Below are positions 52,951 through 61,828 of a DNA stretch of 64,000 nt, piece after piece (the stretch's first letter is position 1; the number at the start of each line of letters is the position of its first letter). This DNA comes from JAJFFW01 sp038531315 (GTDB taxonomy: Bacteria; Pseudomonadota; Alphaproteobacteria; Caulobacterales; Parvularculaceae), in contig JBCBBT010000006.1 in the NCBI GenBank assembly GCA_038531315.1, positions 8,897-72,896 on the forward strand, given 5' to 3'. The translations under genes were made by a program, and so were the position numbers. The notes beneath the pieces are model-generated. The model made no database searches. It had not been told where the DNA came from and was given only the letters and a program-made list of their open reading frames with translations.

Positions 52951-52966
52951 TGCCAAAGCCGTGCCA
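52951..52966 (-). promoter_or_regulatory. Sigma54 promoter of the psp operon
   Basis: On the minus strand the sequence reads TGGCACGGCTTTGGCA: the -24 TGGCAC is exact and the -12 GC is at the right 12-base spacing, with one mismatch in TTGC. Transcription would start near 52940, about 55 bases before the 49-aa gene. The divergent pspF encodes the activator that acts on such promoters, which strongly supports the call. Confidence 0.85.
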
Positions 52967-53101
52967 ACTTCGAAATTTTTCTATAAACTACTGTTTTTAT
53001 TTCTTTTTCTGACATCCTTACGGTTTCACACGATCGTAATAGTGGTAATTAATACCGATATTATGGTTGATTTTACCTTTCGTAATTAGCATTTTACGCC
53101 T

Positions 53102-54154
53102 ATGTTAAGTGAACGAAACGCCCCGGATCTTATTGGCGAGGCCCCCGTTTTTCTCGATGCGCTGGCCCATGCGTCGGCGGCGGCGGCGCTCGATCGGCCG
53201 CTTCTGGTCGCCGGCGAACGCGGCTCCGGCAAGGAGCTGATCGCCGGGCGTATCCACTTTCTCTCCCCCCGCTGGGACGGCCCATTCATCAAGGTCAATT
53301 GCGCGGCGCTGTCGGACGAATTGCTGGACAGTGAGCTCTTCGGTCATGAAGCGGGGTCCTTTACCGGCGCGCAGCGGCGCCATCTCGGTCGGTTTGAGCG
53401 CGCCGAAGGCGGCACGCTTTTTCTCGATGAAATCGCCTCAGCGTCCTTACGCATTCAGGAAAAGCTCTTGAGGGTCATTGAGTATGGCGAGTTTGAGCGC
53501 GTCGGCGGGGACAAGACGCTTAACGCCGACGTGCGTGTTGTCGCGGCCGCCAATGTCAATTTACCGGCGCTGGCGGCAAAAGGTGATTTTCGCGCCGACC
53601 TTCTCGACCGTCTGGCCTTTGATGTCATTTTCGCGCCGCCGCTGCGTGAGCGGAAGGAGGATATTCCCCTGCTCGCCGCCCATTTCGCCGCCGCGATGGC
53701 GCGCGAGATCAGCGAGCCCCATCATGGCTTCACAGCTGATGCGATGGCGGCGCTGGTGCGCGAAAACTGGCCGGGTAACGTTCGTGAACTGAAGAATGCA
53801 GTCGAGCGCTCCGTTTATCGCTGGCACGCCACCGGACAATCGGGGCCGGTCGGCGCCATTGTCGCCGATCCGTTTGAGGCGAGCGCCAGCCTCGCCGACA
53901 CGCTCAGCGATGCGCCGGACGCTGCGGCGCTCACAGCGGCGCCCGTCATGCGCGATACGTCGCCGCCCCAATCGGCGCGTTACGACTTGCAGAAACACCT
54001 CCATGCGGCAGAACGCGTCGCCGTCGAAGAGGCCCTAATCCGCCACGGCTGGAACCAACGTCGCACAGCGGACAGCCTGATGCTCACCTATGATCAGATG
54101 CGGGGGCTTGTGCGCAAACACGATCTGAAAAAGCCGTCGCGCGAGGCGGCATAG
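53102..54154 (+). CDS. pspF: PspF, sigma54-dependent activator of the psp operon
   Basis: The 350-residue protein lacks an N-terminal receiver domain, as PspF does. Its AAA+ domain has Walker A GERGSGKE (residues 38-45), Walker B TLFLDEI, and the sigma54-contact loop as GSFTGA (85-90) instead of the usual GAFTGA. A Fis-type helix-turn-helix is at the C-terminus (NQRRTADSLMLTYDQMRGLVRKH). It is divergent from the psp operon and likely negatively controlled by PspA. The ATG has no obvious ribosome site. Confidence 0.94.
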   Translation: MLSERNAPDLIGEAPVFLDALAHASAAAALDRPLLVAGERGSGKELIAGRIHFLSPRWDGPFIKVNCAALSDELLDSELFGHEAGSFTGAQRRHLGRFERAEGGTLFLDEIASASLRIQEKLLRVIEYGEFERVGGDKTLNADVRVVAAANVNLPALAAKGDFRADLLDRLAFDVIFAPPLRERKEDIPLLAAHFAAAMAREISEPHHGFTADAMAALVRENWPGNVRELKNAVERSVYRWHATGQSGPVGAIVADPFEASASLADTLSDAPDAAALTAAPVMRDTSPPQSARYDLQKHLHAAERVAVEEALIRHGWNQRRTADSLMLTYDQMRGLVRKHDLKKPSREAA

Positions 54155-54242
54155 CGAACGCAGCGCCCCCGAGCCGACGCCCGTAAGACGCCGCGGTAAT
54201 TGCGTCATAGGAAAGACAGGCGCAACGGCCTACACTAACGCG

Positions 54243-55613
54243 ATGCAGGACATTTTTAATTCGCTCGGCCTCGTACGCACTCATGAGACGACGGGCGGCG
54301 GCGATTATCCATCGAGATTTGCGGTCAGCGATCTTGCCGAAAATGCGATCGGCGCAATCGGCGCCGCGCTTGGCGATCTCTTGGCGACTCCCCTGTACGC
54401 CGAAGCGGCGCCTGGGCCGTCCGCCATTACGCCTCTTGTTGATCGCCGACTTGCGTCTCTTTGGTTCGGCATTTCGATCGAGCCCATTGGCTGGGAGTTG
54501 CCGCCTGCGTGGGATGCGATAGCCGGCGATTACGAGACCCGCGACGGCTGGATTAAGCTGCATACGAACCTTCCACACCATCGCAGGGCTGCATGCGCTG
54601 CGCTCGGCCTCAAGCCTGAAACGGCTGGTAAAGATGCAGTCGCAAGAATTTTGAAGACGGCGCAAAAAGACACCATTGAGACCGCAATTGTCGGCGAAGG
54701 CGGCGTCGCCGCGGCTATGCGCTCGCAAGATGAGTGGGCCGTCCACCAGCAAGGCGCAGCGGTCGCCAGCGAGCCGCTTATTGACTGGCGGCGTTCGCGC
54801 CGCATATCGCGCCAGGAATGGCCTGCGCACGCAGAACGCCCGCTTGAAGGCGTGAAAGTCCTGGATGTTACGCGCGTGCTGGCCGGACCGGTCGCAACGC
54901 GCACGCTTGCCGCGTTTGGCGCTCAGGTCCTCAGGATCGACCCGCCCGGCTGGGACGAACAGATCGTGATCCCGGAAGTCACGCTTGGCAAACACTGTGC
55001 GCGGCTTGATCTGAAGTCAGCGCAAGGGCGCGACACGTTCAAAGCGCTTCTCGCCGAGGCCGATATATTCGTTCACGGATTACGCCCCGGCGCACTCGAC
55101 GCACTTGGTTTTAGCGTCGACGGAAGACGCGCCGTCAATCAAGACCTGATTGATGTATCGCTGAATGCGTATGGATGGACCGGCCCCTGGTCGGCGCGCC
55201 GCGGGTTCGACAGCCTCGTTCAAATGTCATCGGGGATCGCCGAGGCGGGCATGATATGGGCGTGCGCCGACCGCCCCACGCCCCTGCCCGTTCAGGCGCT
55301 CGATTTCGCCACCGGCTATCTGATGGCCGCAGCGGCCGTCAAAGCGCTTTCCAATCGCGCACGAGGATTGCCGGTTGCGGACGCCCGGCTTTCGCTGGCG
55401 CGCACCGCATTACTATTGACCAAAAGCCGACAGCCCTCGCCGAAAGGTGCAACAATCACCGGCCCAGAGGCCGCCGATTGGTCTGAGACAGTTGAAGAGA
55501 CCGGCTGGGGCCCTGCAATGCGCCTAAAACCGCCTCTTGGCGTTGGACCGGCGCCGATGCGCTGGAATAAGGCGGCTGGCCCTCTTGGGTCGAGCCCGGC
55601 CCGGTGGCCGTAG
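54243..55613 (+). CDS. CoA-transferase family III (CaiB/BaiF-like)
   Basis: The 456-residue protein has the family III pattern in its second half: LEGVKVLDVTRVLAGPVATRTLAAFGAQVLRID, LDLKSAQGRDTFKALL, ADIFVHGLRPGALDALG and VSLNAYGWTGPW, read in fragments. The aspartate attacking the acyl-CoA is expected in the LKS/ADI region. A divergent N-terminal half (about 1-190) includes GDYETRDGWIKLHTNLPHH. Members exchange CoA between acids. The acid used here is unknown. It precedes a lipid-storage gene set. Confidence 0.85.
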   Translation: MQDIFNSLGLVRTHETTGGGDYPSRFAVSDLAENAIGAIGAALGDLLATPLYAEAAPGPSAITPLVDRRLASLWFGISIEPIGWELPPAWDAIAGDYETRDGWIKLHTNLPHHRRAACAALGLKPETAGKDAVARILKTAQKDTIETAIVGEGGVAAAMRSQDEWAVHQQGAAVASEPLIDWRRSRRISRQEWPAHAERPLEGVKVLDVTRVLAGPVATRTLAAFGAQVLRIDPPGWDEQIVIPEVTLGKHCARLDLKSAQGRDTFKALLAEADIFVHGLRPGALDALGFSVDGRRAVNQDLIDVSLNAYGWTGPWSARRGFDSLVQMSSGIAEAGMIWACADRPTPLPVQALDFATGYLMAAAAVKALSNRARGLPVADARLSLARTALLLTKSRQPSPKGATITGPEAADWSETVEETGWGPAMRLKPPLGVGPAPMRWNKAAGPLGSSPARWP

Positions 55614-55815
55614 CGGAGCAACGTCGCGGCAGGGCGCGGCGCTAATCACCTGAAAAAATTGAGCTTTTAAAAGGCCATAAGTCCATGATTGGCCATTTTG
55701 ACGCGGTGCAAAAAATTTAGTGGACTCAACTCTATTTTTATATATATTCCACTCAACGGCGCGCGTCGCGTATTGGCGCCGGTCCTGACAAGAAAAAGAT
55801 CAACTGGAGGAACCC

Positions 55816-57609
55816 ATGCCGAAACGCCTTTCAGACGTGATCAGAGACTGGTCGCCAGAACAACTTACAGGTCTCGATGCGTTATTCGCCTATGCGGAAA
55901 CGCCGCGCACCCCGATGCATATCGGCGCATGCGCAATTTACGATCCGTCCACGGCGCACGACGGCAAAGTCCGGTTCAAGGATATCCTCGGTTTCGTCGA
56001 AGAGCGCCTCCACCGCGCTAAGACATTTCGCCAGAAACTGAAGCAGGTGCCGCTCGGATACGATCACCCTTATTGGATCGACGACGCCGATTTCGACATT
56101 GAATACCACATCCGCCACATTGCCCTGCCGCATCCGGGCGACTGGCGACAGCTCTGCATTCAGGTGGCGCGTCTGCACGCCCGCTCCCTCGATCTGTCAA
56201 AGCCGCTGTGGGAATTCACGGTCATCGAAGGGCTCGACAATATCCCAAACGTGCCGAAGGGCTCGTATGCAATTGTCTCCAAGATTCACCATTGCGCGAT
56301 CGACGGCGCCTCTGGCGTAGACATCAGCGAGGCCATCCACAGCCTCGACGCCGACGCCGCCGTGACGGAAGAAGTTGATCCGTGGACGCCGGGACGCGAG
56401 CCCGGTAGTCTTGAGCTTATGGCGCGCGCCAATTTTAACAACGCCGTCAAGCCGTTTCACGCCGTCAACGTGATGCGCCGCATTGCGCCGGGCGCATTGA
56501 AATTTGCGACTGGCATCACGAGCGGCGAAATCAGGCTGTTGGGCGCTCGCCCGCCGCGCACCCGCTTTAACGGTACGGTTTCCGGACACCGCGTTGTCGA
56601 AGGCGTCGCGTTTGATCTGAATGATATCAAAACCATTCGTCAGCGCATTCCGGGCGTAACGGTCAACGACGTCATGCTGGCGATCGTCGGCGGCGGTTTG
56701 CGTCATTATCTGAAATCGAAAGATGAGTTGCCGCAGGAATCGCTGATCGCGATGGCGCCCGTATCGGTGCGCGCCAAGAACGAGAAAGGCGCGCTCGGCA
56801 ACGAGGTTTCCGCCCTGTCGATCCCGCTGGGCTCCCACATCAAAGACCCGCTCGCGCGGCTGCACTTCACCCATGACAGCGCCAAAAATCAGAAGGCGAT
56901 GTCGAATGCTGTCGGCGCGCGCGAAATGTCGGAAATGTCCAAACTGGCGCCGGCGATGATCTCGGGCGTGTCAACGCGCCTTTATTCGCGTCTCGGCCTC
57001 GCAAACCGCCTGAGCCCGATGTTCAACACGGTCGTCACCAATGTCCCCGGCCCGCAAGTCCCGCTTTACATGGCGGGCGCGCGGATGGTCTCATCTTACG
57101 GCCTTGGACCGGTGATGGACTCGATGGGTCTTTTTCACGCCGTCACGAGCTATTGCGGAGAGATCGACATCTCCGTCACGGCCTGCCGCGAAATGCTGCC
57201 GGACCCGGCATTTTATAAAGAATGCCTGCAGAAATCGTTCGACGAGCTGCTCGAGGCGGCTTCCGCGCCGCGCTCGAAAAAGCAGCGCAACAAGAAAAAG
57301 CACAAGGACCAGACCAGCGCGAAGAATTTCTTCGCGTCAAGCAATGACGACGCTGACGATCTGACAATGATCAAAGGGATCGGCAAACAGCTTGCGGAGC
57401 GTTTGCGCGCGGTCGGCCTCACGACTTTTGGTCAATTGGCGACGTTGACGGAGCAGGAAATCGAAAAGCTGGACGAGCGGCTCAACCTTCGCGGCCGGCT
57501 CGTGCGCGATGAATGGATCGCACAGGCGATCGTCCTGTCCGGCGATCTCGATGACGCGCGGCGCGAAAAGAAAGCCGCCAACGCTGAAACCTCTACATCC
57601 GTACACTAA
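55816..57609 (+). CDS. Wax ester synthase/DGAT fused to a helix-hairpin-helix domain
   Basis: The 597-residue protein has the WS/DGAT acyltransferase body (about 1-480) with active-site HHxxxDG as H158-H159...D163-G164, and NTVVTNVPGPQVPLYMAGA in the second domain. It joins acyl-CoA to long alcohols or diacylglycerol to make storage lipids. After a Lys-rich linker, residues 514-573 (DDLTMIKGIGKQLAERL, then ERLNLRGRLVRDEWIAQA) form a helix-hairpin-helix domain of the type fused to NuoE and ribosomal L21 in alphaproteobacteria. Ribosome site GGAGG precedes the ATG. The next gene is 11 bases downstream. Confidence 0.93.
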   Translation: MPKRLSDVIRDWSPEQLTGLDALFAYAETPRTPMHIGACAIYDPSTAHDGKVRFKDILGFVEERLHRAKTFRQKLKQVPLGYDHPYWIDDADFDIEYHIRHIALPHPGDWRQLCIQVARLHARSLDLSKPLWEFTVIEGLDNIPNVPKGSYAIVSKIHHCAIDGASGVDISEAIHSLDADAAVTEEVDPWTPGREPGSLELMARANFNNAVKPFHAVNVMRRIAPGALKFATGITSGEIRLLGARPPRTRFNGTVSGHRVVEGVAFDLNDIKTIRQRIPGVTVNDVMLAIVGGGLRHYLKSKDELPQESLIAMAPVSVRAKNEKGALGNEVSALSIPLGSHIKDPLARLHFTHDSAKNQKAMSNAVGAREMSEMSKLAPAMISGVSTRLYSRLGLANRLSPMFNTVVTNVPGPQVPLYMAGARMVSSYGLGPVMDSMGLFHAVTSYCGEIDISVTACREMLPDPAFYKECLQKSFDELLEAASAPRSKKQRNKKKHKDQTSAKNFFASSNDDADDLTMIKGIGKQLAERLRAVGLTTFGQLATLTEQEIEKLDERLNLRGRLVRDEWIAQAIVLSGDLDDARREKKAANAETSTSVH

Positions 57610-57620
57610 CGAAGAGACCC

Positions 57621-58559
57621 ATGGCTCAGATCAAGGCAAATAAGACCGATATCGAAGTTGAAACCCACGGCAAGAAGGGCGACCCCGCCGTCCTTCTGGT
57701 CATGGGCTTGGCGGCGCAACTCACCCATTGGCCGCCCACCTTCATCAAATCGCTGGTCGATCAGGGTCACTTTGTGATCGCGATGGACAACCGCGACATT
57801 GGTTTGTCCGAAAAGTTTCACTCCAAGCGCGCCATGAAACCGACGCATATGGCGCTTGCAAAGATGGTCGGCCTGAAAGCGCTCGCGCCCTACACGCTGC
57901 GCGATATGGCGAAAGACTGTGTCGGCGTGCTTGATGCGTTTGACGTTGACGCCGCCCATGTCATCGGCGTCTCAATGGGCGGCATGATCGCCCAGGTTAT
58001 GGCCGCTGAACACGGCGCCCGCGTCAAATCTTTGACTGCCATTATGACGTCAACGAACAATCCGAAATTACCCAAGGCCGATCCCGCGATCATTCAGGAG
58101 ATTTTTGCCGTGCGCACGCGGCCGCGCACACGCGAAGAACTGATCGATCGCACGATCAATCTCTGGGGTCTCATCGGCACAAAAGACGGCGGCAATGATC
58201 CGGACGAGTTCCGGACGAAAATTGCCGCTGCGGTCGACCGTTGCACCTACCCGGCGGGCATTCGCCGCCAGATTGCCGCCATTATCGCGACCGGCGATTT
58301 GCGCGGATTTTCAAAGAAAGTCGCCGCCCCGACGCTCGTACTACACGGCACGGCCGATCCGCTCGTGCCGTTCCAGGGCGGCCTTGATATCGCTGCGAAT
58401 ATCAGCCACGCGCATGTGGAGCTGCTGGAAGGGATGGGTCACGACCTGCCCCCGCGGTTCCTGCCGCAAATCACCGAATTCGTTACCGGGCATTTGGGCT
58501 CGGTCGAAAAAAGCGCCTCGAGCGCCGGCGCGCCGCGCCGGTCAAGCCGGGCCGCTTAA
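57621..58559 (+). CDS. Alpha/beta hydrolase
   Basis: The 312-residue protein has a nucleophile elbow GVSMGGMIAQV, a catalytic Asp in LHGTADPLVPFQGG and His in EGMGHDLPP. The family is the alpha/beta fold hydrolase group that includes lipases and esterases. The adjacent storage-lipid synthase upstream and phasin-like gene downstream suggest lipid mobilisation. Substrate not known. A short basic tail is present at the C-terminus. Confidence 0.88.
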   Translation: MAQIKANKTDIEVETHGKKGDPAVLLVMGLAAQLTHWPPTFIKSLVDQGHFVIAMDNRDIGLSEKFHSKRAMKPTHMALAKMVGLKALAPYTLRDMAKDCVGVLDAFDVDAAHVIGVSMGGMIAQVMAAEHGARVKSLTAIMTSTNNPKLPKADPAIIQEIFAVRTRPRTREELIDRTINLWGLIGTKDGGNDPDEFRTKIAAAVDRCTYPAGIRRQIAAIIATGDLRGFSKKVAAPTLVLHGTADPLVPFQGGLDIAANISHAHVELLEGMGHDLPPRFLPQITEFVTGHLGSVEKSASSAGAPRRSSRAA

Positions 58560-58594
58560 CCCCTCGTTCGCATTCACTGAAAGGAGACACCACC

Positions 58595-59053
58595 ATGGCT
58601 GCAACGAAAACCACGAAGAAGTCGGCTGCAAAGAAAACCGCCGCCGCCAAAAAAGCGACCAAAAAAGCTGCTGAGAAAATCGAAGCTGCAGCGGAAGAAA
58701 ACGTCGAATCGATCATGGAGCGCATTCAGGCTGGCTTCAAAGACGCCGGCGCCGCTTTTGCTGCATCGGGTTCGATCATGGACGAAAAGCGTCGCGAGAT
58801 TGTCATGACGCTGATCGAAAACGCTCAGGAAAATACGGACGCAACCTTTGAAGCGCTGCGCGACGTGATGGAAGCTGAGAGCGTTTCTGAATCGCTGCGG
58901 ATCCAGCGGGACGCCCTCCGTGAAGGCATCGAGCGCAACGTCGCTCAGGTTCGCACGGTCGCATCAATGACAGCCGAGACAGGCCGCGAGTCCATTGAGC
59001 CGATCACGGGCTATGTCAGCGCCCTGCGTGAGCGCGTTCGCGCCAACGCTTAA
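58595..59053 (+). CDS. Phasin-like granule-associated protein
   Basis: The 152-residue protein begins with a Lys/Ala-rich, histone-like stretch (KKSAAKKTAAAKKATKKAAEK) and continues as an amphipathic helical body (IMERIQAGFKDAGAAFAASG, then FEALRDVMEAESVSESLRIQ), the pattern of phasins that coat storage granules. GGAGA precedes the ATG. As third gene behind a wax-ester synthase, it may coat lipid bodies. A strong terminator follows. Confidence 0.72.
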   Translation: MAATKTTKKSAAKKTAAAKKATKKAAEKIEAAAEENVESIMERIQAGFKDAGAAFAASGSIMDEKRREIVMTLIENAQENTDATFEALRDVMEAESVSESLRIQRDALREGIERNVAQVRTVASMTAETGRESIEPITGYVSALRERVRANA

Positions 59054-59092
59054 GGCGCGACTTTTCCGTTACTGACGGGAATGATCTTTCTC

Positions 59093-59122
59093 AAAACCGG
59101 AGCGCTCGGCGCTCCGGTTTTT
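59093..59122 (+). terminator. Terminator after the phasin-like gene
   Basis: AACCGGAGCGC pairs with GCGCTCCGGTT across a three-base loop and ends in a T run. It lies 40 bases after the phasin-like stop and closes the lipid-storage transcript. Confidence 0.9.
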
Positions 59123-59298
59123 CTATGCGCAAAGAAAGACCGAGCGCCCGATGAGCGCCCGGCCAGTGAGCCCGGAAAACGGAGAGAGAAAGAGAGAGAA
59201 CGCTTCCCGGTAAAAAATGAACTCTGAACGTCGGTCGCAACAAGGTAAAGATGCGTGCTTGCGATACTTCTGTTTGCAAAACGGGATTTGAAAACGGA

Positions 59299-59691
59299 CT
59301 ATGAGACCGCCGACAAGCGCGTATCGCCGCTTTTGAGAACGCCGGCCTCTGCGGTCAGGTCAACGAGATCGTTCAGCGCAGAAAAGGCGGCCGCCTCGTA
59401 GGGCATCATTTCGTCGATTGGCGTGTCGATATTCGGCGCGTCCCAGCGCCATAAAGCGAGCTTGAATAGAACATCACGCACGGTGCGCGCGGGCAACATG
59501 GCCGCCGACCGGACGACAACACTCTGTGTCGCAATCAGATTATCGGCGTCATCATCGTCTGCGGTCAGTCTGCTTTCGATATCGCGATAAATCGCAAACA
59601 GCGATTCGTGCGCACTATGCTCGCCCTCGGGTGCGTCAACCGCCAGGTCGGTCAACTCTTGAAAGTTCTCGTTAAGCGAAACCGCGTCCAT
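59299..59691 (-). CDS. Hypothetical 130-aa protein
   Basis: Unrecognised. The start at 59691 follows GGGGAGG; an upstream in-frame codon at 59712 is less supported. The product is acidic (ESRLTADDDDADNLIATQ), mostly helical, without membrane segments. It resembles small cytosolic alphaproteobacterial proteins of unknown role. It is convergent with the phasin-like gene and divergent from luxR. Confidence 0.6.
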   Translation of the reverse strand: MDAVSLNENFQELTDLAVDAPEGEHSAHESLFAIYRDIESRLTADDDDADNLIATQSVVVRSAAMLPARTVRDVLFKLALWRWDAPNIDTPIDEMMPYEAAAFSALNDLVDLTAEAGVLKSGDTRLSAVS

Positions 59692-59827
59692 GGAAGCCTC
59701 CCCGCGCTGCAATGACCTTACAAGTTCTATGTAGGCGGGAAGCGCTCATTATCATGTCACGGACTTGCGGGACACGAGCGTCTATAATGTGTTAAGATGA
59801 TGGGGTGTTATAGATTCACAAGGGGAG

Positions 59828-59849
59828 TTGCGCGAGGAGAGACGCGCAA
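59828..59849. promoter_or_regulatory. Dyad upstream of the luxR-type gene
   Basis: TTGCGCG and CGCGCAA flank eight bases, giving a 22-base dyad about 75 bases upstream of the regulator start. Size and symmetry are those of a LuxR-type operator (lux-box-like), but the sequence was not matched to a known box. Confidence 0.35.
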
Positions 59850-59924
59850 GCAAGCCAGCATCGTGACCAGTATTGAATTTAATTCGCGACCCGTCCCGCC
59901 CTCGCGGGCGGCGGCGGGCCAGTC

Positions 59925-60650
59925 ATGAGCGCGTCCATCGAGCACATCGCCACGGAGTTGCGCGCGTGCACGGCGTTTGACGATTTGAGCGCTTTGTTTA
60001 TTGAGCAATACGCGCGCGAAGGCGTCACGATGATGAGTTATCATCATCTGCCGCCGCCAGGCGCGTCCGATTATAGCCAGCCCATTACCGTCGCCGCACA
60101 CGGCTTTCCCGAGAACTGGGTCAAACAATACGTCGATAAGCAATACTACTTGATCGATCCGATTCCGAAACACGCGCTGTCGCTGGTTTATCCCTTTTGG
60201 TGGTCCGACATCGCCGAACTCACCGACCTCAGCGAGGAAGAAAAATCTTACATTGATGCACTGAATAAAGCCGACCTTGGCGACGGCATCGCGATTTCCT
60301 TGTTTGGTCCGCACGGGCGCAACGGCTACACCGGGCTCGGCGGCGGCCAAAAGCAAAAGAATTGGGATGCGGAAAAAATCGCGCGGCTCCACCTGATGGC
60401 CCAGCTTGGCCATATGCAGTATTGCCATATTCTGCACGCGCACGCCCCGTCGGAAATTCGATTATCGTCGCGCGAAAAGGAAATTCTGGAATGGGTCGCT
60501 CGTGGAAAAAGCAACTCCGTCATCGCTGACATTCTGGGATTGTCGTCGAATACAATCGACACCTACATGCGGCGCGTTTTTGAAAAGCTCGATGTGGCCG
60601 ACCGCGTCACGGCGGCGCTTCGCGGTCTTGCTGTCGGCGTGATCGGCTAG
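59925..60650 (+). CDS. LuxR-family regulator with autoinducer-binding domain (solo)
   Basis: The 241-residue protein has an N-terminal autoinducer-binding domain (about 15-160, with PENWVKQYVDKQYYLIDPI and FWWSDI as ligand-pocket elements) and a C-terminal GerE helix-turn-helix (LSSREKEILEWVARGKSNS, then LSSNTIDTYMRRVFEKL). Such regulators bind acyl-homoserine lactones or related signals. No luxI-type synthase occurs in the window, so it is a solo or responds to a signal made elsewhere. A dyad lies upstream that may be an autoregulatory site. Confidence 0.9.
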   Translation: MSASIEHIATELRACTAFDDLSALFIEQYAREGVTMMSYHHLPPPGASDYSQPITVAAHGFPENWVKQYVDKQYYLIDPIPKHALSLVYPFWWSDIAELTDLSEEEKSYIDALNKADLGDGIAISLFGPHGRNGYTGLGGGQKQKNWDAEKIARLHLMAQLGHMQYCHILHAHAPSEIRLSSREKEILEWVARGKSNSVIADILGLSSNTIDTYMRRVFEKLDVADRVTAALRGLAVGVIG

Positions 60651-60735
60651 CCCGGCGCGACGCCCGCCCGACATTATATACTTGACAAACCCATAAGGAT
60701 TAATTCGGTCTCTCCTACGATTCGGAGCGACCGCA

Positions 60736-61704
60736 ATGTCTATTCTTTCAAAAAAGTTCTTCCACGACGAAGCCGCAGCTTTCGCGAAACTGGAGAGCAT
60801 CGTCTGGCCGAACGGCCCGCATTGCCCTCACTGTAGCAACGCTGGAAAGATTTACGAACTGAAAGGCGTTCGCTCCAAGCCCTCTAAAAAGAATCCGGAA
60901 GGCGTTGAACGCCACGGCCTGAAAAAATGCGCTGAATGCCGCAAGCAATTCACGGTGCGTGTTGGTACGGTTTTCGAGTCCTCGCATATCCCGCTGCATA
61001 AATGGCTACAGGCGGCTTACCTGATGGCGTCGAGCAAAAAAGGTGTTAGCGCCCACCAAATGCACCGTGCGCTTGAGATCACGTACAAGAGCGCGTGGTT
61101 CATGGCTCACCGTTTACGCGAAGCAATGCGCGCCGGTGATCTTGACGTGTTCGGCGGTAATGGCGGCGACGTTGAAGTTGACGAAACTTTCATCGGTACT
61201 GATCCAGACGCAAACACGGACGTTAAGCGCAAAAACACTGTGCAGAAAATGAAGGTGTTGACGCTCGTTGACCGTGAGACGAAACAGGCGCGCAGCGTTG
61301 TCATTGACGACCTAAGAGCAAAAACAATTCAGCCGATCCTCGCTGAGAATATCGCCAAGGAAGCGCGTCTACTTACGGACCAAGCGCATCACTACAAAAC
61401 GCTTGGCAAAGGCTTTGCTGCGCATGAAAGCGTGAACCATGGCGCCGGTGAATACGTTGGCCTTGGTCAGCCGGAAATTCATACCAACACGATTGAAAGC
61501 TATTTCAGCGTGTTTATGCGCGGCATCAAGGGCGTTTATCAGCACTGCGCCAAGAAGCACCTTCACCGCTACATGGCGGAATATGACTTCCGCTATAACA
61601 ACGGCTCTGCTTTGGGCGTAGAGGACATGGGACGGACGGATGCCATGCTTGCGGGTATTTCCGGCAAGCGGCTGACGTATCAAAGGTCTGATTTAAGGGG
61701 ATAA
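60736..61704 (+). CDS. IS1595-family (ISXO2-like) transposase
   Basis: The 322-residue protein has a zinc ribbon (C30, C33, C65, C68), a helix-turn-helix-like region (KKGVSAHQMHRALEIT), and the ISXO2 DDE core: D149 in VEVDETFIG, D215 in LLTDQAHHY and E254 in NTIESYFS. The frame is complete. GGAG precedes the ATG and a TTGACA at 60682 may be its -35. Terminal inverted repeats of an IS were not found by eye. It marks the left side of an AT-richer accessory patch. Confidence 0.92.
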   Translation: MSILSKKFFHDEAAAFAKLESIVWPNGPHCPHCSNAGKIYELKGVRSKPSKKNPEGVERHGLKKCAECRKQFTVRVGTVFESSHIPLHKWLQAAYLMASSKKGVSAHQMHRALEITYKSAWFMAHRLREAMRAGDLDVFGGNGGDVEVDETFIGTDPDANTDVKRKNTVQKMKVLTLVDRETKQARSVVIDDLRAKTIQPILAENIAKEARLLTDQAHHYKTLGKGFAAHESVNHGAGEYVGLGQPEIHTNTIESYFSVFMRGIKGVYQHCAKKHLHRYMAEYDFRYNNGSALGVEDMGRTDAMLAGISGKRLTYQRSDLRG

Positions 61705-61709
61705 AAATC

Positions 61710-61761
61710 GAGTCAAAATGTCGCGGCGCCAAGGTTAAAGCGAATCGCTACATTTTGACTC
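61710..61761. repeat. 12-bp inverted repeat downstream of the transposase
   Basis: GAGTCAAAATGT and its exact complement are separated by 28 bases, starting five bases after the transposase stop. No copy of the arm was found upstream of the transposase, so it is not a simple IS terminal repeat. It could be a hairpin, protein site or end of a decayed element. A second hairpin (CCCTCAGT/ACTGGGGG) follows at 61786-61804. Confidence 0.55.
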
Positions 61762-61828
61762 ATCAGCGCCCTGGACTTGCCGAAGCCCTCAGTTCCACTG
61801 GGGGCACTCATGTAGGCGGTCTGGGGCC

